Below, in pieces: positions 25,562 to 34,221 of a stretch of DNA of 64,000 nt. The notes beneath the pieces were generated by a model. It did not search any database. It was not told the origin of the DNA and worked only from the letters and a program-made list of their open reading frames with translations. The stretch's first letter is position 1. Every line of letters starts with the position of its first letter. The stretch spans positions 1-64,000 of the forward strand of contig NZ_JAHWGT010000015.1 in the NCBI RefSeq assembly GCF_020873895.1, read 5' to 3'. The position numbers were made by a program, and so were the translations under genes. Source of the DNA: Streptomyces sp. DH12 (GTDB lineage: Bacteria > Actinomycetota > Actinomycetes > Streptomycetales > Streptomycetaceae).

Positions 25562-26221
25562 CTACTTCCGGGAGTGCAGGCCCAGCGGTCCGGCGATCTC
25601 CTGCACCATGACGCGCCCGGCCTCCTCGGCGAGGTCGTCGTCGGGCAGGTCCTCGTCCGTGTCGAGGCCGCCCAGCGGCGCCAGGGGCTGGTCGAGGCGG
25701 ACGTGCGAGACGAGGGACTGCAGGGCGCGCAGGGTGGCGGAGGCGGTGGGGCCCCAGTTGGAGAAGTACGAGAACTGCCACCACCACAGCGCCTCGGTGG
25801 TGCGGCCCGCCCGGTAGTGCGCCAGGCCGTGGCGCAGGTCGGTGATGATGTCGGCGAGGTTGTCCGAGATCCGGCACGGGACCGGCGCCTTGCGCGGCTC
25901 GTACGGGTCGAACACCTCGGAGAAGACGTCCACCGGGTCCAGCAGGTCGGCGAAGCGCAGGCGCAGCTCGTCCACGTCCACGTCGGGACCGGTGTCCGGT
26001 TCGTACCGCTCGTCGGGGACGATGTCCTCGTGCGCCCCCAGCCGGCCGCCGGCCAGGAGGAGCTGCGAGACCTCCAGCAGCAGGAAGGGGACGGCGCTGT
26101 CGGGCTCGTCGCCCTTCGCCACTTCCGTGGTGGCCACGATGAAGGACTCGATGGAGTCGGCGACCTGGACCGCGAAGCTGTCCGGGTCGAGCGAGTGGGC
26201 GTGGAGCGTGGCGTCAGACAT
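25562..26221 (-). CDS. DUF5063 family protein
   Basis: A 219-residue acidic, mostly helical protein with an aromatic central motif ([34 protein letters not shown]) that marks the DUF5063 family. No catalytic motif is visible and its function is unknown. Its ATG at 26221 overlaps the recR stop by 8 nt, so it is translated with recR. Position after recR is conserved in streptomycetes, which hints at a link with recombination repair or replication, but this is only guilt by association. Confidence 0.83.
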   Translation of the reverse strand: MSDATLHAHSLDPDSFAVQVADSIESFIVATTEVAKGDEPDSAVPFLLLEVSQLLLAGGRLGAHEDIVPDERYEPDTGPDVDVDELRLRFADLLDPVDVFSEVFDPYEPRKAPVPCRISDNLADIITDLRHGLAHYRAGRTTEALWWWQFSYFSNWGPTASATLRALQSLVSHVRLDQPLAPLGGLDTDEDLPDDDLAEEAGRVMVQEIAGPLGLHSRK

Positions 26222-26813
26222 CGAGGAGTCTTCTCCCTTCGAACGCGCGACCGAGCGTGACCTCGTCGGCGTATTCCAGGTCTCCGCCAACGGGCAGTCC
26301 GCTGGCGAGGCGCGTGACCTTCAGGCCCATGGGCTTGACCATCCGCGCCAGGTAGGTCGCGGTGGCCTCCCCCTCCAGGTTGGGGTCGGTCGCCAGGATC
26401 AGCTCGGTGACCGTGCCGTCCGCCAGGCGGGCCAGCAGCTCCCTGATCCGCAGGTCGTCCGGGCCCACGCCCTCGATCGGGCTGATCGCCCCGCCGAGCA
26501 CGTGGTACCGGCCCCGGAACTCGCGCGTCCGCTCGATCGCGACGACGTCCTTGGGCTCCTCGACCACGCAGATGACCGCGTCGTCCCGGCGGGCGTCACG
26601 GCAGATGCCGCACCGCTCCTCCTGGGCGACGTTGCCGCACACCGCGCAGAACCGGACCTTCTCCTTGACCTCCAGCAGGGCGTGCGCCAGCCGCCGTACG
26701 TCGGTCGGCTCCGCCTGCAGGATGTGGAAGGCGATCCGCTGCGCGCTCTTGGGACCGACGCCCGGCAATCTGCCCAGCTCGTCGATGAGGTCCTGGACCA
26801 CGCCTTCGTACAA
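26214..26813 (-). CDS. recR: Recombination mediator RecR
   Basis: A 199-residue recombination mediator. It has the N-terminal helix-hairpin-helix ([17 protein letters not shown]), a C4 zinc finger ([17 protein letters not shown]), a Toprim domain ([15 protein letters not shown], with [15 protein letters not shown]) and the C-terminal [13 protein letters not shown] motif. It acts with RecO to load RecA on gapped DNA. The ATG at 26813 starts at [10 protein letters not shown], the family N-terminus. It follows ybaB by about 250 nt and overlaps the DUF5063 gene. Confidence 0.96.
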   Translation of the reverse strand: MYEGVVQDLIDELGRLPGVGPKSAQRIAFHILQAEPTDVRRLAHALLEVKEKVRFCAVCGNVAQEERCGICRDARRDDAVICVVEEPKDVVAIERTREFRGRYHVLGGAISPIEGVGPDDLRIRELLARLADGTVTELILATDPNLEGEATATYLARMVKPMGLKVTRLASGLPVGGDLEYADEVTLGRAFEGRRLLDV

Positions 26814-27063
26814 CGGAACGCCTCTCCGGGAGTGCAGTCTTGGGTCTTACGGTAGTTGCTGGGGGTGCGCCGCAGAAGCCTCGGCGTGGGTGACACCTGC
26901 GGCAAACGCGGCACGGGGGCACCCGCGGAGCGCCGGACGCCGGAGGGCGCCGGGGACGGAGCGGTCCCCACCGGCCCACAGCGCCCCCGACCCGGCCGAA
27001 CCGGGAGGAACCCGGAGGTACCGGCACCTACCCGTCGGCAGGCGGCGGCGCCTCACGGCGAGG

Positions 27064-27399
27064 TCAGAAGGGCAGGCCCGGCATGCCGCCCAGGCCCTGC
27101 GCGAGCGGACCGAGCTTCTGCTGCTGGAGCTGGTGCGCGTTCTCGTTGGCCGCGTGCACGGCCGCCACGACCAGGTCGGCGAGGGTCTCGGTGTCGTCCG
27201 GGTCGACCGCCTTCGGGTCGATGACCAGCGCCCGCAGCTCACCGGAGCCCGTGACCGTGGCCTTCACCAGGCCGCCGCCCGCCTGGCCGTCGACCTCCGT
27301 GCGGGCCAGCTCCTCCTGCGCCGCGGCGAGGTCCTGCTGCATCTTCTGGGCCTGCTGGAGCAGCTGCTGCATGTTGGGCTGGCCACCACCGGGGATCAC
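27064..27399 (-). CDS. ybaB: YbaB/EbfC nucleoid-associated protein
   Basis: A 111-residue DNA-binding protein with the YbaB layout: a Gln-rich N-terminal helix ([15 protein letters not shown]), a central sheet ([18 protein letters not shown]) and a C-terminal helix ([15 protein letters not shown]). The GTG at 27399 is chosen because a GGAG ribosome site ends 6 nt upstream; the GTG at 27405 would place it too close. It is the gene usually found before recR. The gap of about 250 nt to recR holds no ORF. Confidence 0.92.
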   Translation of the reverse strand: MIPGGGQPNMQQLLQQAQKMQQDLAAAQEELARTEVDGQAGGGLVKATVTGSGELRALVIDPKAVDPDDTETLADLVVAAVHAANENAHQLQQQKLGPLAQGLGGMPGLPF

Positions 27400-27405
27400 G
27401 GTCAC

Positions 27406-27796
27406 TCCTGCGCGTCGACGAGGTCATCGGTCACGTCGAGCCTACGTGGTCGCCGCGCGGCGCGCCCCACGCACACCGCTGCACTCTTTGGAGTGAACGC
27501 CGGGCGCGCCCTCTACCTGATCACGCCGCTCTTGCGGGCGGAAATCCGTCGATGTCGCCCCCATGGACCACCATTCGGCGGTAGGAAGGGCTCCGCACGG
27601 CGCCCACCAGGACTCCGCGCGGCGCCCACCCCTTGTCGCCATCGACCAGGTGGTACCCGATCGGTAACACCAGCCCCACCAGCCACGACGGCCCACCGCC
27701 ACCCGTCCGCCACGGCCCGCCCGCCCCCACGCACGCCACGGAACGTCCGTCACCGCACGTCACGCATTGTCACGCAGAGCGCAGAGGAGTGCCCCG
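27406..27796. other. Gap between ybaB and the SLATT gene
   Basis: About 390 bp between divergent genes. CTCCGC[A/G]CGGCGCCCACC occurs twice (27590-27608 and 27613-27630), and GTCACGC occurs at 27759 and 27769, close to the expected promoter of the plus-strand gene. Nothing else is recognised. Confidence 0.5.
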
Positions 27797-28516
27797 GTGA
27801 GCCAGCCGGAGATGCAGCCCGGGGGGCCCGCCCGGGGCGAGGACCTGACGGGACGGCCGTTCCCGCTCGGCGACTGGGGCGAGCCGGCCGAGCGGCTGCA
27901 CGAGCTGTACCGGTGGGTCGAGGCCAACGCCCTGCGCACCGCCGACTGGTACCTCGCCGACCGGACGTGGAAGCGCCGCGGCGCCCGCGCGCTGCGGGCG
28001 GGTACGGCGCTGGGCGCGGTGCTCGGTGCCGTGCTGCCCCTCCTGGACCTCACCGGCGCCCTGCACGGCGCCGCCGGCTGGGGGTACCTGTGCCTGCTGC
28101 TCGCCGTGGCGTGCATGGCGTGCGACCGGTACTTCGGGCTGACGTCCGGCTGGATGCGGGACGTGGCCACCGCCCAGGCCGTACAGCGCCGACTGGCGGC
28201 CCTCCAGTTCGACTGGGCGTCGGAGAGCGTGCGGGAGGTGCTGGGGCCCGCCGAGGGCACGGCGGGCGAGGCGGCGGAGCGCTGCCTCGCGGTGCTGCGG
28301 CGCTTCACCGAGGACGTCACGGAACTGGTGCGGGCGGAGACCGCCGACTGGATGGTGGAGTTCCGCGCGGGGCCGGCGCCGCTCCTCACGCAGTCGCTGG
28401 GCGCGGCGGCGCAGCCGCGCCCCGACGGCGGCGGGGCGCAGCCACCGGGCCGCTTCCTGCTGCCCCCGGCCACCCGCCCCAACATGCCCCGGCAGCGACC
28501 CCCGGAGCCGCGCTGA
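27797..28516 (+). CDS. SLATT-type two-TM protein
   Basis: A 239-residue protein with a W-rich N-terminal helix (RWVEANALRTADWYLADRTWKRRGARALRAG), two adjacent membrane helices (about residues 75-97 and 100-122) and a long helical tail ending at ADWMVEFRAG, then a Pro/Gly-rich C-terminus. This is the pattern of SLATT domains (SMODS and SLOG-associating 2TM effectors), which elsewhere accompany nucleotide-signalling defence systems. Here no nucleotidyltransferase or SLOG gene is adjacent, so a stand-alone role is likely. Start at the GTG after GAGGAG. Confidence 0.75.
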   Translation: MSQPEMQPGGPARGEDLTGRPFPLGDWGEPAERLHELYRWVEANALRTADWYLADRTWKRRGARALRAGTALGAVLGAVLPLLDLTGALHGAAGWGYLCLLLAVACMACDRYFGLTSGWMRDVATAQAVQRRLAALQFDWASESVREVLGPAEGTAGEAAERCLAVLRRFTEDVTELVRAETADWMVEFRAGPAPLLTQSLGAAAQPRPDGGGAQPPGRFLLPPATRPNMPRQRPPEPR

Positions 28517-28655
28517 CCCCCTTACCGCACGGCGGGGGCCCGCGGCGCTGCGCCGGCGGGCCGGGCGGGCCGGGCGGCCCGGGAGGGCCCCGGGTGGACC
28601 GTCCGGGGCGGTGGCGTCCCGCGCGGGCGGGCCGGGTGGGCCGCCCGGGCCTGCG

Positions 28656-29306
28656 TCAGCTGAAGATGATCATCGAGCCCTGGGCGAGGCTCCGCGTCGC
28701 CGCCGCGTGCAGCCCCAACCACACGTGCCGCTCCCGGGCGAAGGGGCTGTCGTCGTAGGGGATGGGCGCGGCCGGCTCCTCCAGCGAGGTGGGGTGGCGC
28801 GGCGGCTCCGGCGCGGCCGGCGGGTTGCCCGGGTCGATGCCGATCGCCGGGGCGACGTGCTCCAGTTCCCGCAGCAGCCCCTGCGCCGAGCCGAGCGGCC
28901 CGCCGCCGGACAGCAGCTCCTCCGTCGACAGCGGCGCCGGGAAGTCCACGGGCACGTAGGCGCCGGCGTGGTCGTAGTGCCAGACCAGGTGCGACTGCTG
29001 GGCCGTCGCCTCGAACATCTCCAGCAGCTGCTCGTAGTCCCCGCCGAGTTCGTCGACGGGCGTCACCGCGAGGCCGCAGACCTGGAGCAGGTACGCCCGG
29101 CGCAGGAAGTGCAGCGCGTCGTAGTCGAACCCGGCGACCGGCGCGACGTCACCGGAGAGGCCGGGCATGTACGCGAATACCGGTACGGCCGGCATCCCGG
29201 CCCCGGTCAACGCCCGGTCATAGGCGGCGATCTCCTCGGCGAACGGGTTGTCAGGGCTGTGGCACAGCACGTCGACCAGGGGGACCAGCCACAGGTCACA
29301 GGCCAA
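28656..29306 (-). CDS. Conserved hypothetical protein
   Basis: A 216-residue acidic protein that I do not recognise by name. It begins LACDLWLVPLVDVLCHSPDNPFAEEI and has conserved-looking aromatic and hydrophobic stretches (DYDALHFLRRAYLLQVCGLAV, SHLVWHYDHAGAYVPVDFP). No signal peptide, membrane helix or catalytic motif is visible. The start is uncertain: a TTG at 29306 after a GAGAGCGAG stretch fits best, and the upstream in-frame codons are Pro/Arg-rich and look non-coding. It is divergent from the maltokinase-cap gene. Confidence 0.65.
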   Translation of the reverse strand: MACDLWLVPLVDVLCHSPDNPFAEEIAAYDRALTGAGMPAVPVFAYMPGLSGDVAPVAGFDYDALHFLRRAYLLQVCGLAVTPVDELGGDYEQLLEMFEATAQQSHLVWHYDHAGAYVPVDFPAPLSTEELLSGGGPLGSAQGLLRELEHVAPAIGIDPGNPPAAPEPPRHPTSLEEPAAPIPYDDSPFARERHVWLGLHAAATRSLAQGSMIIFS

Positions 29307-29539
29307 AATCGACTCGCTCTCGGGTCTTTTGGGCGTCCGGGGTGGGCGTCCGGGGTGGGTGGGCGTCCGGGCTGTCACGGGCACCCGGACGGCGGGTGGT
29401 TGCGGAGGTCCGGCACAGACTAGTCCGGCGCCGCCAGGCCCCGTCTCCGGGCAGAGTGATACCCGGTGGCACCGCCCGTGAAGCCGGACGCCCCGCACGG
29501 CGGGGGGAACACGGTGGTCCTACGGGGAGTTGACCCGGC

Positions 29540-30133
29540 ATGGCGATCATTCACCGCACGACGATGGAACCGACCAAGCTGGAGCTCCTGGCGGCCTGGC
29601 TGCCCGCGCAGCCCTGGTACCAGGGCACGGGCGGGAAGCCGCTGCTCGACCGGGTCGGCGGGTGGCGGCTGGACGACCCGGAGGGGGCGGTCGGCATCGA
29701 GTTCATGGTGGTCGTCGACGCCTCCGGGGACGCGCCCCGCTCGTACCACGTACCGCTCACCTACCGGGGCGCGCCGCTCGCCGGCGCGGAGCACGCCCTC
29801 GTCGGGACGACCGAGCACGGGGTGCTGGGCACGCGCTGGGTGTACGACGGCGCCCACGACCCGGTGCTCGTGGCGGCGGTGCGGGCGCTCCTGCGGGGCG
29901 ACGCCGAGCCGCAGGCGCAGAGCGAGAGCGACACGCCCGATCCGACGGTCGGCGCCCGGCTGGCGGCGGGCGCCGACCCGGACGGGGCGGTGCTCGACGT
30001 GGTCCGCGTGCCGGGGCGGGAGGGCGGTGCCGGTGTCCTGGGCGAGGTGACCGCGCCGTGGAGCCGTGCGGACGGCGAGTCGAGCCGGGCGCCGTTCTTC
30101 GTCCTGCGCGGGCACTCCCCCCGTCCGGCGTAG
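29540..30133 (+). CDS. Maltokinase N-terminal cap-like protein
   Basis: A 197-residue protein with the pattern MAIIHRTTMEPTKLELLAAWLP..PW and VPLTYRGAPL, which resembles the N-terminal cap of maltokinase (Pep2/Mak) without the kinase domain. Maltokinase phosphorylates maltose in alpha-glucan metabolism; a free cap domain could bind a glucan or a kinase, but this is inference. The ATG at 29540 is preceded by GGAG. No other glucan genes are nearby. Confidence 0.78.
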   Translation: MAIIHRTTMEPTKLELLAAWLPAQPWYQGTGGKPLLDRVGGWRLDDPEGAVGIEFMVVVDASGDAPRSYHVPLTYRGAPLAGAEHALVGTTEHGVLGTRWVYDGAHDPVLVAAVRALLRGDAEPQAQSESDTPDPTVGARLAAGADPDGAVLDVVRVPGREGGAGVLGEVTAPWSRADGESSRAPFFVLRGHSPRPA

Positions 30134-30174
30134 CGGAGGCGGCGGGCGAGCGGCCGTCAGGGGGCTTGAGCCGC

Positions 30175-30290
30175 CTGGGACTTGCCGGGCACCAGGGGTG
30201 TGAGGGGCGTCAGTGGCGTCAGGGCACCGGGTGCGCCAGGGGCGCAAGGGGCCTCGGGAGCGTCCGGGGTCCAGGAGCGTCCAGGGCCTC
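30175..30290. repeat. Low-complexity G-rich repeat region
   Basis: Short imperfect repeats of GGGGCGTCAG/GGGGCCTCAG type fill the gap before the GntR stop codon. Not coding. Confidence 0.5.
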
Positions 30291-31146
30291 AGGCGGGTGG
30301 GGCGGGGCGGGGGGCCGGGAGGCGTTCCAGGTGGTCCGCCCAGCGAAGGGCGTGGGCGTTGTAGGCGCCGAGGACGGCGCCGACCCGCCCCGGCGCCCCG
30401 GTGGCGACCGCGTCGACCAGCTCCTCGTGGCCGCTCCACAGCCAGTCGCCGGGGCGCGGGTCGGCGCGCAGGTGCGGCACGGCGAAGACCCACGCCTGGA
30501 CGCGCAGCCGGTGGAGGAAGTCGGCGATGTAGCGGTTGGCGACGAGGCCGCCCAGCTCCCGCCAGAAGCGGACGTCGTAGCCGATCAGGATGTCCAGGTC
30601 GCCGGCGCGGGCGGCGCGGGCGGCCGCCTCGGCCCGGCGGCGCACCGGGCCGAGCGCCTCGTCCGGCAGGCACGACCGCCCGGCCCCCGCGCCGGGCGCC
30701 GGTACGGCTGTGGCGCCGGGCGCCGGTCGGGGCACCGGAACGGCCGTGGCGCCGGGCGCCGCTACGGGCGCCGACGGGGGCTCGGCCGGGCCGGCGGCCG
30801 GGGGCGCGGCCGCGGGCGCGCCGCCGCGGTGTGCCGTGTGCCGGGGGTCGCGCCGCAGGACCCCCTCCACGACCAGGGCGCGGGCCTCCACCATGCCGCG
30901 GTAGTCGCCGACCGTGAACTGGTGGACGCGGAACCCCTTGTGCTGGTCGGAGTCGAGGAGCCCCTGCGCCGACAGGTCGACCAGCGCCTCCCGCACCGGG
31001 GTGGCGGAGACCCCGTACTGCTCGGCGATCTGCTTGACGGTGAACTCCTGGCCCGGCTGCAGCCGTCCGGCGAGCACCTCGTCACGCAGCGCGTCCGCGA
31101 TCTGCTGGCGCAGGGTGCTGCGGGTCACAGGTCCGCTCGCGGGCAT
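30289..31146 (-). CDS. GntR-family regulator with FCD domain and an Ala/Pro insertion
   Basis: A 285-residue transcription factor. The winged helix (residues 8-75: RQQIADALRDEVLAGRLQPGQEF..., AEQYGVSATPVREALVDLSAQGLL) is followed by an FCD ligand-binding domain, split by about 60 residues of Ala/Pro/Gly-rich sequence (about 103-163). FCD regulators usually sense small organic acids. It lies 115 nt downstream of the aminotransferase on the same strand, so it probably controls it. The ATG at 31146 follows GGAGGG. Confidence 0.85.
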   Translation of the reverse strand: MPASGPVTRSTLRQQIADALRDEVLAGRLQPGQEFTVKQIAEQYGVSATPVREALVDLSAQGLLDSDQHKGFRVHQFTVGDYRGMVEARALVVEGVLRRDPRHTAHRGGAPAAAPPAAGPAEPPSAPVAAPGATAVPVPRPAPGATAVPAPGAGAGRSCLPDEALGPVRRRAEAAARAARAGDLDILIGYDVRFWRELGGLVANRYIADFLHRLRVQAWVFAVPHLRADPRPGDWLWSGHEELVDAVATGAPGRVGAVLGAYNAHALRWADHLERLPAPRPAPPA

Positions 31147-31161
31147 GGGCAGGTCCCCTCC

Positions 31162-31175
31162 GTCCGGTTTCGGAC
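31162..31175. promoter_or_regulatory. Short inverted repeat before the GntR gene
   Basis: GTCCG-N4-CGGAC, located 16-29 bp upstream of the gntR start, with a TTAAGG near it. Possible autoregulatory operator. Confidence 0.35.
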
Positions 31176-31261
31176 ACCTTAAGCCAGTCGGAGGGGGTCA
31201 CCCGTAGGGGTCGGGCGAGGGGGACGTCACACCGGCGGGCCGCACCGGGCCCGCTCGCGGG

Positions 31262-32617
31262 TCACGCGGTGTGCCCGTCCGCCACGCACAGCGCCGCGTC
31301 GAGCGCCGCGAGGCCCTCCTTCGCCTCGGCGTCGGTGAGGGTGCAGGCGGGGACGACGTGCGTCCGGTTCATGGTGACGAAGGGCCACAGGCCCCGCTCC
31401 CGGCAGGCGGCGGTGAACGCGGCCATCGGCGCGTTCGCCTCCCCCACCGCGCCGTACGGCACGAGCGGCTCGCGCGTCCGGCGGTCCCGTACGAGCTCCA
31501 GCGCCCAGAAGGCGCCGAGGCCGCGCACCTCGCCCACCGACGGGTGGCGTTCGGCGAGCTCCCGCAGTCCCGGGCCGAGGACCTCCGCGCCCAGTCGGTC
31601 CGCGGCCTCGACCACGCCCTCCTCCGCCATGGTCCGGATCGTCGCCACGGCCGCCGCGCAGGCCAGCGGGTGCCCGGAGTACGTCAGCCCGCCGGGGTAG
31701 GGGCGCCGCTCGAAGGTGGCGGCGATCTCCGGGCCGATGGCGACGCCGCCCAGCGGCACGTACCCGGAGTTGACGCCCTTGGCGAAGGTGAGCAGGTCGG
31801 GGACGACGTCGTAGTGCTCGGCGGCGAACCAGCGGCCGGTGCGGCCGAAGCCCGCCATGACCTCGTCCAGGACCAGGACGATGCCGTGCCGGTCGCAGAG
31901 CTCGCGCACGCCGGCGAGGTAGCCGGGCGGCGGGGGGATGACGCCGGCCGTTCCGGGGACCGTCTCCAGGATGATCGCCGCGACGGTGCCGGGCCCCTCG
32001 AAGGCGATCGTGTCCTCCAGGTGCGCCAGGGCCCGCTCGCTCTCCTGCGCCTCGTCGGCGGAGTAGAACGGCGAGCGGTACAGGAACGGCGCCCAGAAGT
32101 GGACCACGCCGGCGGCGCCGGTGTCGGAGGGCCAGCGGCGGGGGTCGCCGGTCAGGTGGATGGCCGTGGAGGTGGCGCCGTGGTACGAGCGGTACGCACT
32201 GAGGACCTTGTGCCGGCCGGTGTGCAGCCGCGCCATGCGCACGGCGTTCTCGACGGCTTCGGCGCCCCCGTTGGTGAAGAAGATCCGGTCGAGGTCACCG
32301 GGCGTGCGCTCGGCTATCAGCCGGGCCGCCTCGGAACGCACGTCGACGGCGAAGCCCGGCGCGAAGGTCGCGAGCCGGCCGGCCTGCTCCTGGACGGCGG
32401 CGACGACCTTCGGGTGCTGGTAGCCGATGTTGGTGAAGACCAGGCCGCTGGTGAAGTCGAGGAAGCGGTTGCCGTCGTAGTCCCAGAAGTGCGCGCCCTG
32501 GGCACCGGCGACGGCCAGCGGGTCGATCAGCCCCTGGGCGGACCAGGAGTGGAACACGTGCTTGCGGTCGGCGGCCTTGACGGCGGCGCCCTGCCGCGGA
32601 TCGGGATGAGGGGTCAT
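31262..32617 (-). CDS. Class III (aspartate aminotransferase family) PLP-dependent aminotransferase
   Basis: A 451-residue aminotransferase. It has the PLP features of class III enzymes: FFTNGGAEAVENAVRMAR (phosphate binding), YRSYHGATSTAIHLTG, VLVLDEVMAGFGRTGRWFA (Asp that binds the pyridine nitrogen) and the Schiff-base lysine in LTFAKGVNSGYVPLGG. Close relatives include taurine-pyruvate, beta-alanine and omega-aminotransferases; the amine substrate cannot be read from the sequence. It precedes the GntR/FCD gene and faces the DJ-1/MarR pair across a shared promoter region. Confidence 0.9.
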   Translation of the reverse strand: MTPHPDPRQGAAVKAADRKHVFHSWSAQGLIDPLAVAGAQGAHFWDYDGNRFLDFTSGLVFTNIGYQHPKVVAAVQEQAGRLATFAPGFAVDVRSEAARLIAERTPGDLDRIFFTNGGAEAVENAVRMARLHTGRHKVLSAYRSYHGATSTAIHLTGDPRRWPSDTGAAGVVHFWAPFLYRSPFYSADEAQESERALAHLEDTIAFEGPGTVAAIILETVPGTAGVIPPPPGYLAGVRELCDRHGIVLVLDEVMAGFGRTGRWFAAEHYDVVPDLLTFAKGVNSGYVPLGGVAIGPEIAATFERRPYPGGLTYSGHPLACAAAVATIRTMAEEGVVEAADRLGAEVLGPGLRELAERHPSVGEVRGLGAFWALELVRDRRTREPLVPYGAVGEANAPMAAFTAACRERGLWPFVTMNRTHVVPACTLTDAEAKEGLAALDAALCVADGHTA

Positions 32618-32740
32618 GCGGGCGAGCGTAGGGAGTGCGGGCCGCGCCGGGACATGGCCACCTTGTCAGGGGCGGCCCCCGCCGGGGTCGGCAGGGTGTC
32701 GTGTCGAGGGGGCCGGGGCGCGACCCGTACGGCGCAGCGT

Positions 32741-32775
32741 TGACAGGATACTGGCATGGTGACAGCCTTCTGTCA
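32741..32775. promoter_or_regulatory. Two tandem copies of a TGACAG-N4-CTGTCA operator
   Basis: A perfect palindrome TGACAG-CCTT-CTGTCA at 32760-32775 and a second copy with one mismatch, TGACAG-GATA-CTGGCA, at 32741-32756. Centres are 19 bp apart, roughly two turns, on the same face. They lie 74-108 nt upstream of the DJ-1 gene, overlap a TTGACA element, and fit the size of MarR-family sites. Confidence 0.6.
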
Positions 32776-32848
32776 TATCGACGGAGCCGCGGGAGCCTCG
32801 CCCGACGACCCGACCGCCACCACCGAAGCCGCCGCGCAGGAGGCAGCC

Positions 32849-33565
32849 ATGACCGGCACCACCGCACCGCACCGCACCGTGCACCTCGCCGTGTACGACG
32901 CGTTCGCCGACTGGGAGACCGGGCACGCCGCGGCGTGGCTGACGCGCGGCGGCCTCACCGTCCGCACCGTCGGCCCCACGACCGGCCCCGTCACCACGCT
33001 CGGCGGTCTGCGCGTCACCCCGGACCTCGCCCTGGCCGACCTGCGCCCCGAGGACAGCGCCCTGCTGGTGCTCCCCGGTTCCGACCTGTGGGACGAGGGC
33101 GGGGAGCTGGCGCCGTTCGCCGCCGCGGCCCGGGCCTTCCTCGACGCGGGCGTACCGGTCGCGGCGATCTGCGGGGCCACCGCCGGGCTGGCCCGCGAGG
33201 GCCTCCTCGACGACCGCCCCCACACCAGCTCGGCCGCCGGCTACCTGGCCGCGACCGGCTACCTGGGCGCCGCCCACTACCGGGAGGCGGACGCGGTGAC
33301 GGCCGGCGACCTGATCACCGCCGGGTCGACCGAGCCGGTCGCCTTCGCCCGCGAGGTGCTGGGCCGGCTCGGGGTGTACGAGGGGGAGCTGCTCGACGCG
33401 TGGTACCGGCTGTTCCACGACTCGGACCCGACGGCGTACGAGGTACTCGCGGCGGCCGCGGGCGCGGGTACGGACGCGGGCGCGGGCGCGGGTACGGGCG
33501 CGGGTACGGGCGCGGGCGCGGGTACGGCGGAGGACACCTGCCGGGCACAGGACGCGGACGCGTGA
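32849..33565 (+). CDS. DJ-1/PfpI-type glutamine amidotransferase-like protein
   Basis: A 238-residue protein with a DJ-1/PfpI fold: LAVYDAFADWE at the first strand, a Cys in the nucleophile elbow (AAICGATAGLA) and a following SSAAGYL segment. DJ-1 relatives act as chaperones, deglycases or isonitrile hydratases; the specific activity is not known. The ATG at 32849 has AGGAGG 5 nt upstream. The last 30 residues are an Ala/Gly/Thr repeat. It overlaps the MarR gene by GTGA (33562-33565). Confidence 0.85.
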   Translation: MTGTTAPHRTVHLAVYDAFADWETGHAAAWLTRGGLTVRTVGPTTGPVTTLGGLRVTPDLALADLRPEDSALLVLPGSDLWDEGGELAPFAAAARAFLDAGVPVAAICGATAGLAREGLLDDRPHTSSAAGYLAATGYLGAAHYREADAVTAGDLITAGSTEPVAFAREVLGRLGVYEGELLDAWYRLFHDSDPTAYEVLAAAAGAGTDAGAGAGTGAGTGAGAGTAEDTCRAQDADA

Positions 33566-34041
33566 GCCAGGACCGCCTCCCCGAGCAGGCGCTGCTGAGC
33601 CGTACCGCGCTCGGCGTCTTCCGCCTCAACGGCCAGTTCCTCGCCGCCTCCGAGGAACTGGCCCGTCCGGCGGGCCTCACCGCCACCTGGTGGCAGGTCC
33701 TCGGCGCGGTCCTGCGCGAGCCGCTGCCCGTCTCGGGGATCGCCCGCACCATGGGCATCACCCGGCAGAGCGTCCAGCGCGTCGCCGACCTGCTGGTGGA
33801 GCGGGGGCTGGCCGCGTACGCGCCGAACCCCGCCCACCGCCGCGCGAAGCTGCTGCGGCCCACCGAGGAGGGCCGCGCCGCCGTGGCCCGCGTCGGCCCG
33901 GGCCACGCCGACCTGGCGGCCCGGCTGGCGGCGGAGCTCGGCGAGGAGGCGTTCGCCGAGACCGCGCGCGTACTGGAGCGCCTGTCCCGGGCGATGGACA
34001 CGGTCACCGGCCGGGGCTGCGCCAACGGGGCCGTGGGGTAG
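33562..34041 (+). CDS. MarR-family transcriptional regulator
   Basis: A 159-residue MarR protein with the winged helix in PVSGIARTMGITRQSVQRVADLLVERGLAAYAPNPAHRRAKLLRPTEEG. It probably represses its own operon with the DJ-1 gene through the duplicated TGACAG-N4-CTGTCA sites upstream. The start is a GTG at 33562 that overlaps the DJ-1 stop. The ligand is unknown; the DJ-1 partner suggests a reactive electrophile or oxidant. Confidence 0.87.
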   Translation: MSQDRLPEQALLSRTALGVFRLNGQFLAASEELARPAGLTATWWQVLGAVLREPLPVSGIARTMGITRQSVQRVADLLVERGLAAYAPNPAHRRAKLLRPTEEGRAAVARVGPGHADLAARLAAELGEEAFAETARVLERLSRAMDTVTGRGCANGAVG

Positions 34042-34221
34042 GGTCGTCCGCGTCGATCACGCGCCGGCACGAGCGCGTCGCGACGAGGACCGAGGAGGTG
34101 GGACCCATCAGCGCCAGGCAAGACGGGGTGTTCCCCTCGCACGGCGGTACGGCGACCACGCCGCGGCCGTAGAAGCACCGCCGGGAGCACCCGCCTACGC
34201 GGCTCCCGAAAGGCTCTTCCC

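Noticed and set aside
32756-32848. Earlier ATG for the DJ-1 gene
   Set aside because: It would begin inside the operator palindromes and lacks a ribosome site, whereas the ATG at 32849 has AGGAGG.
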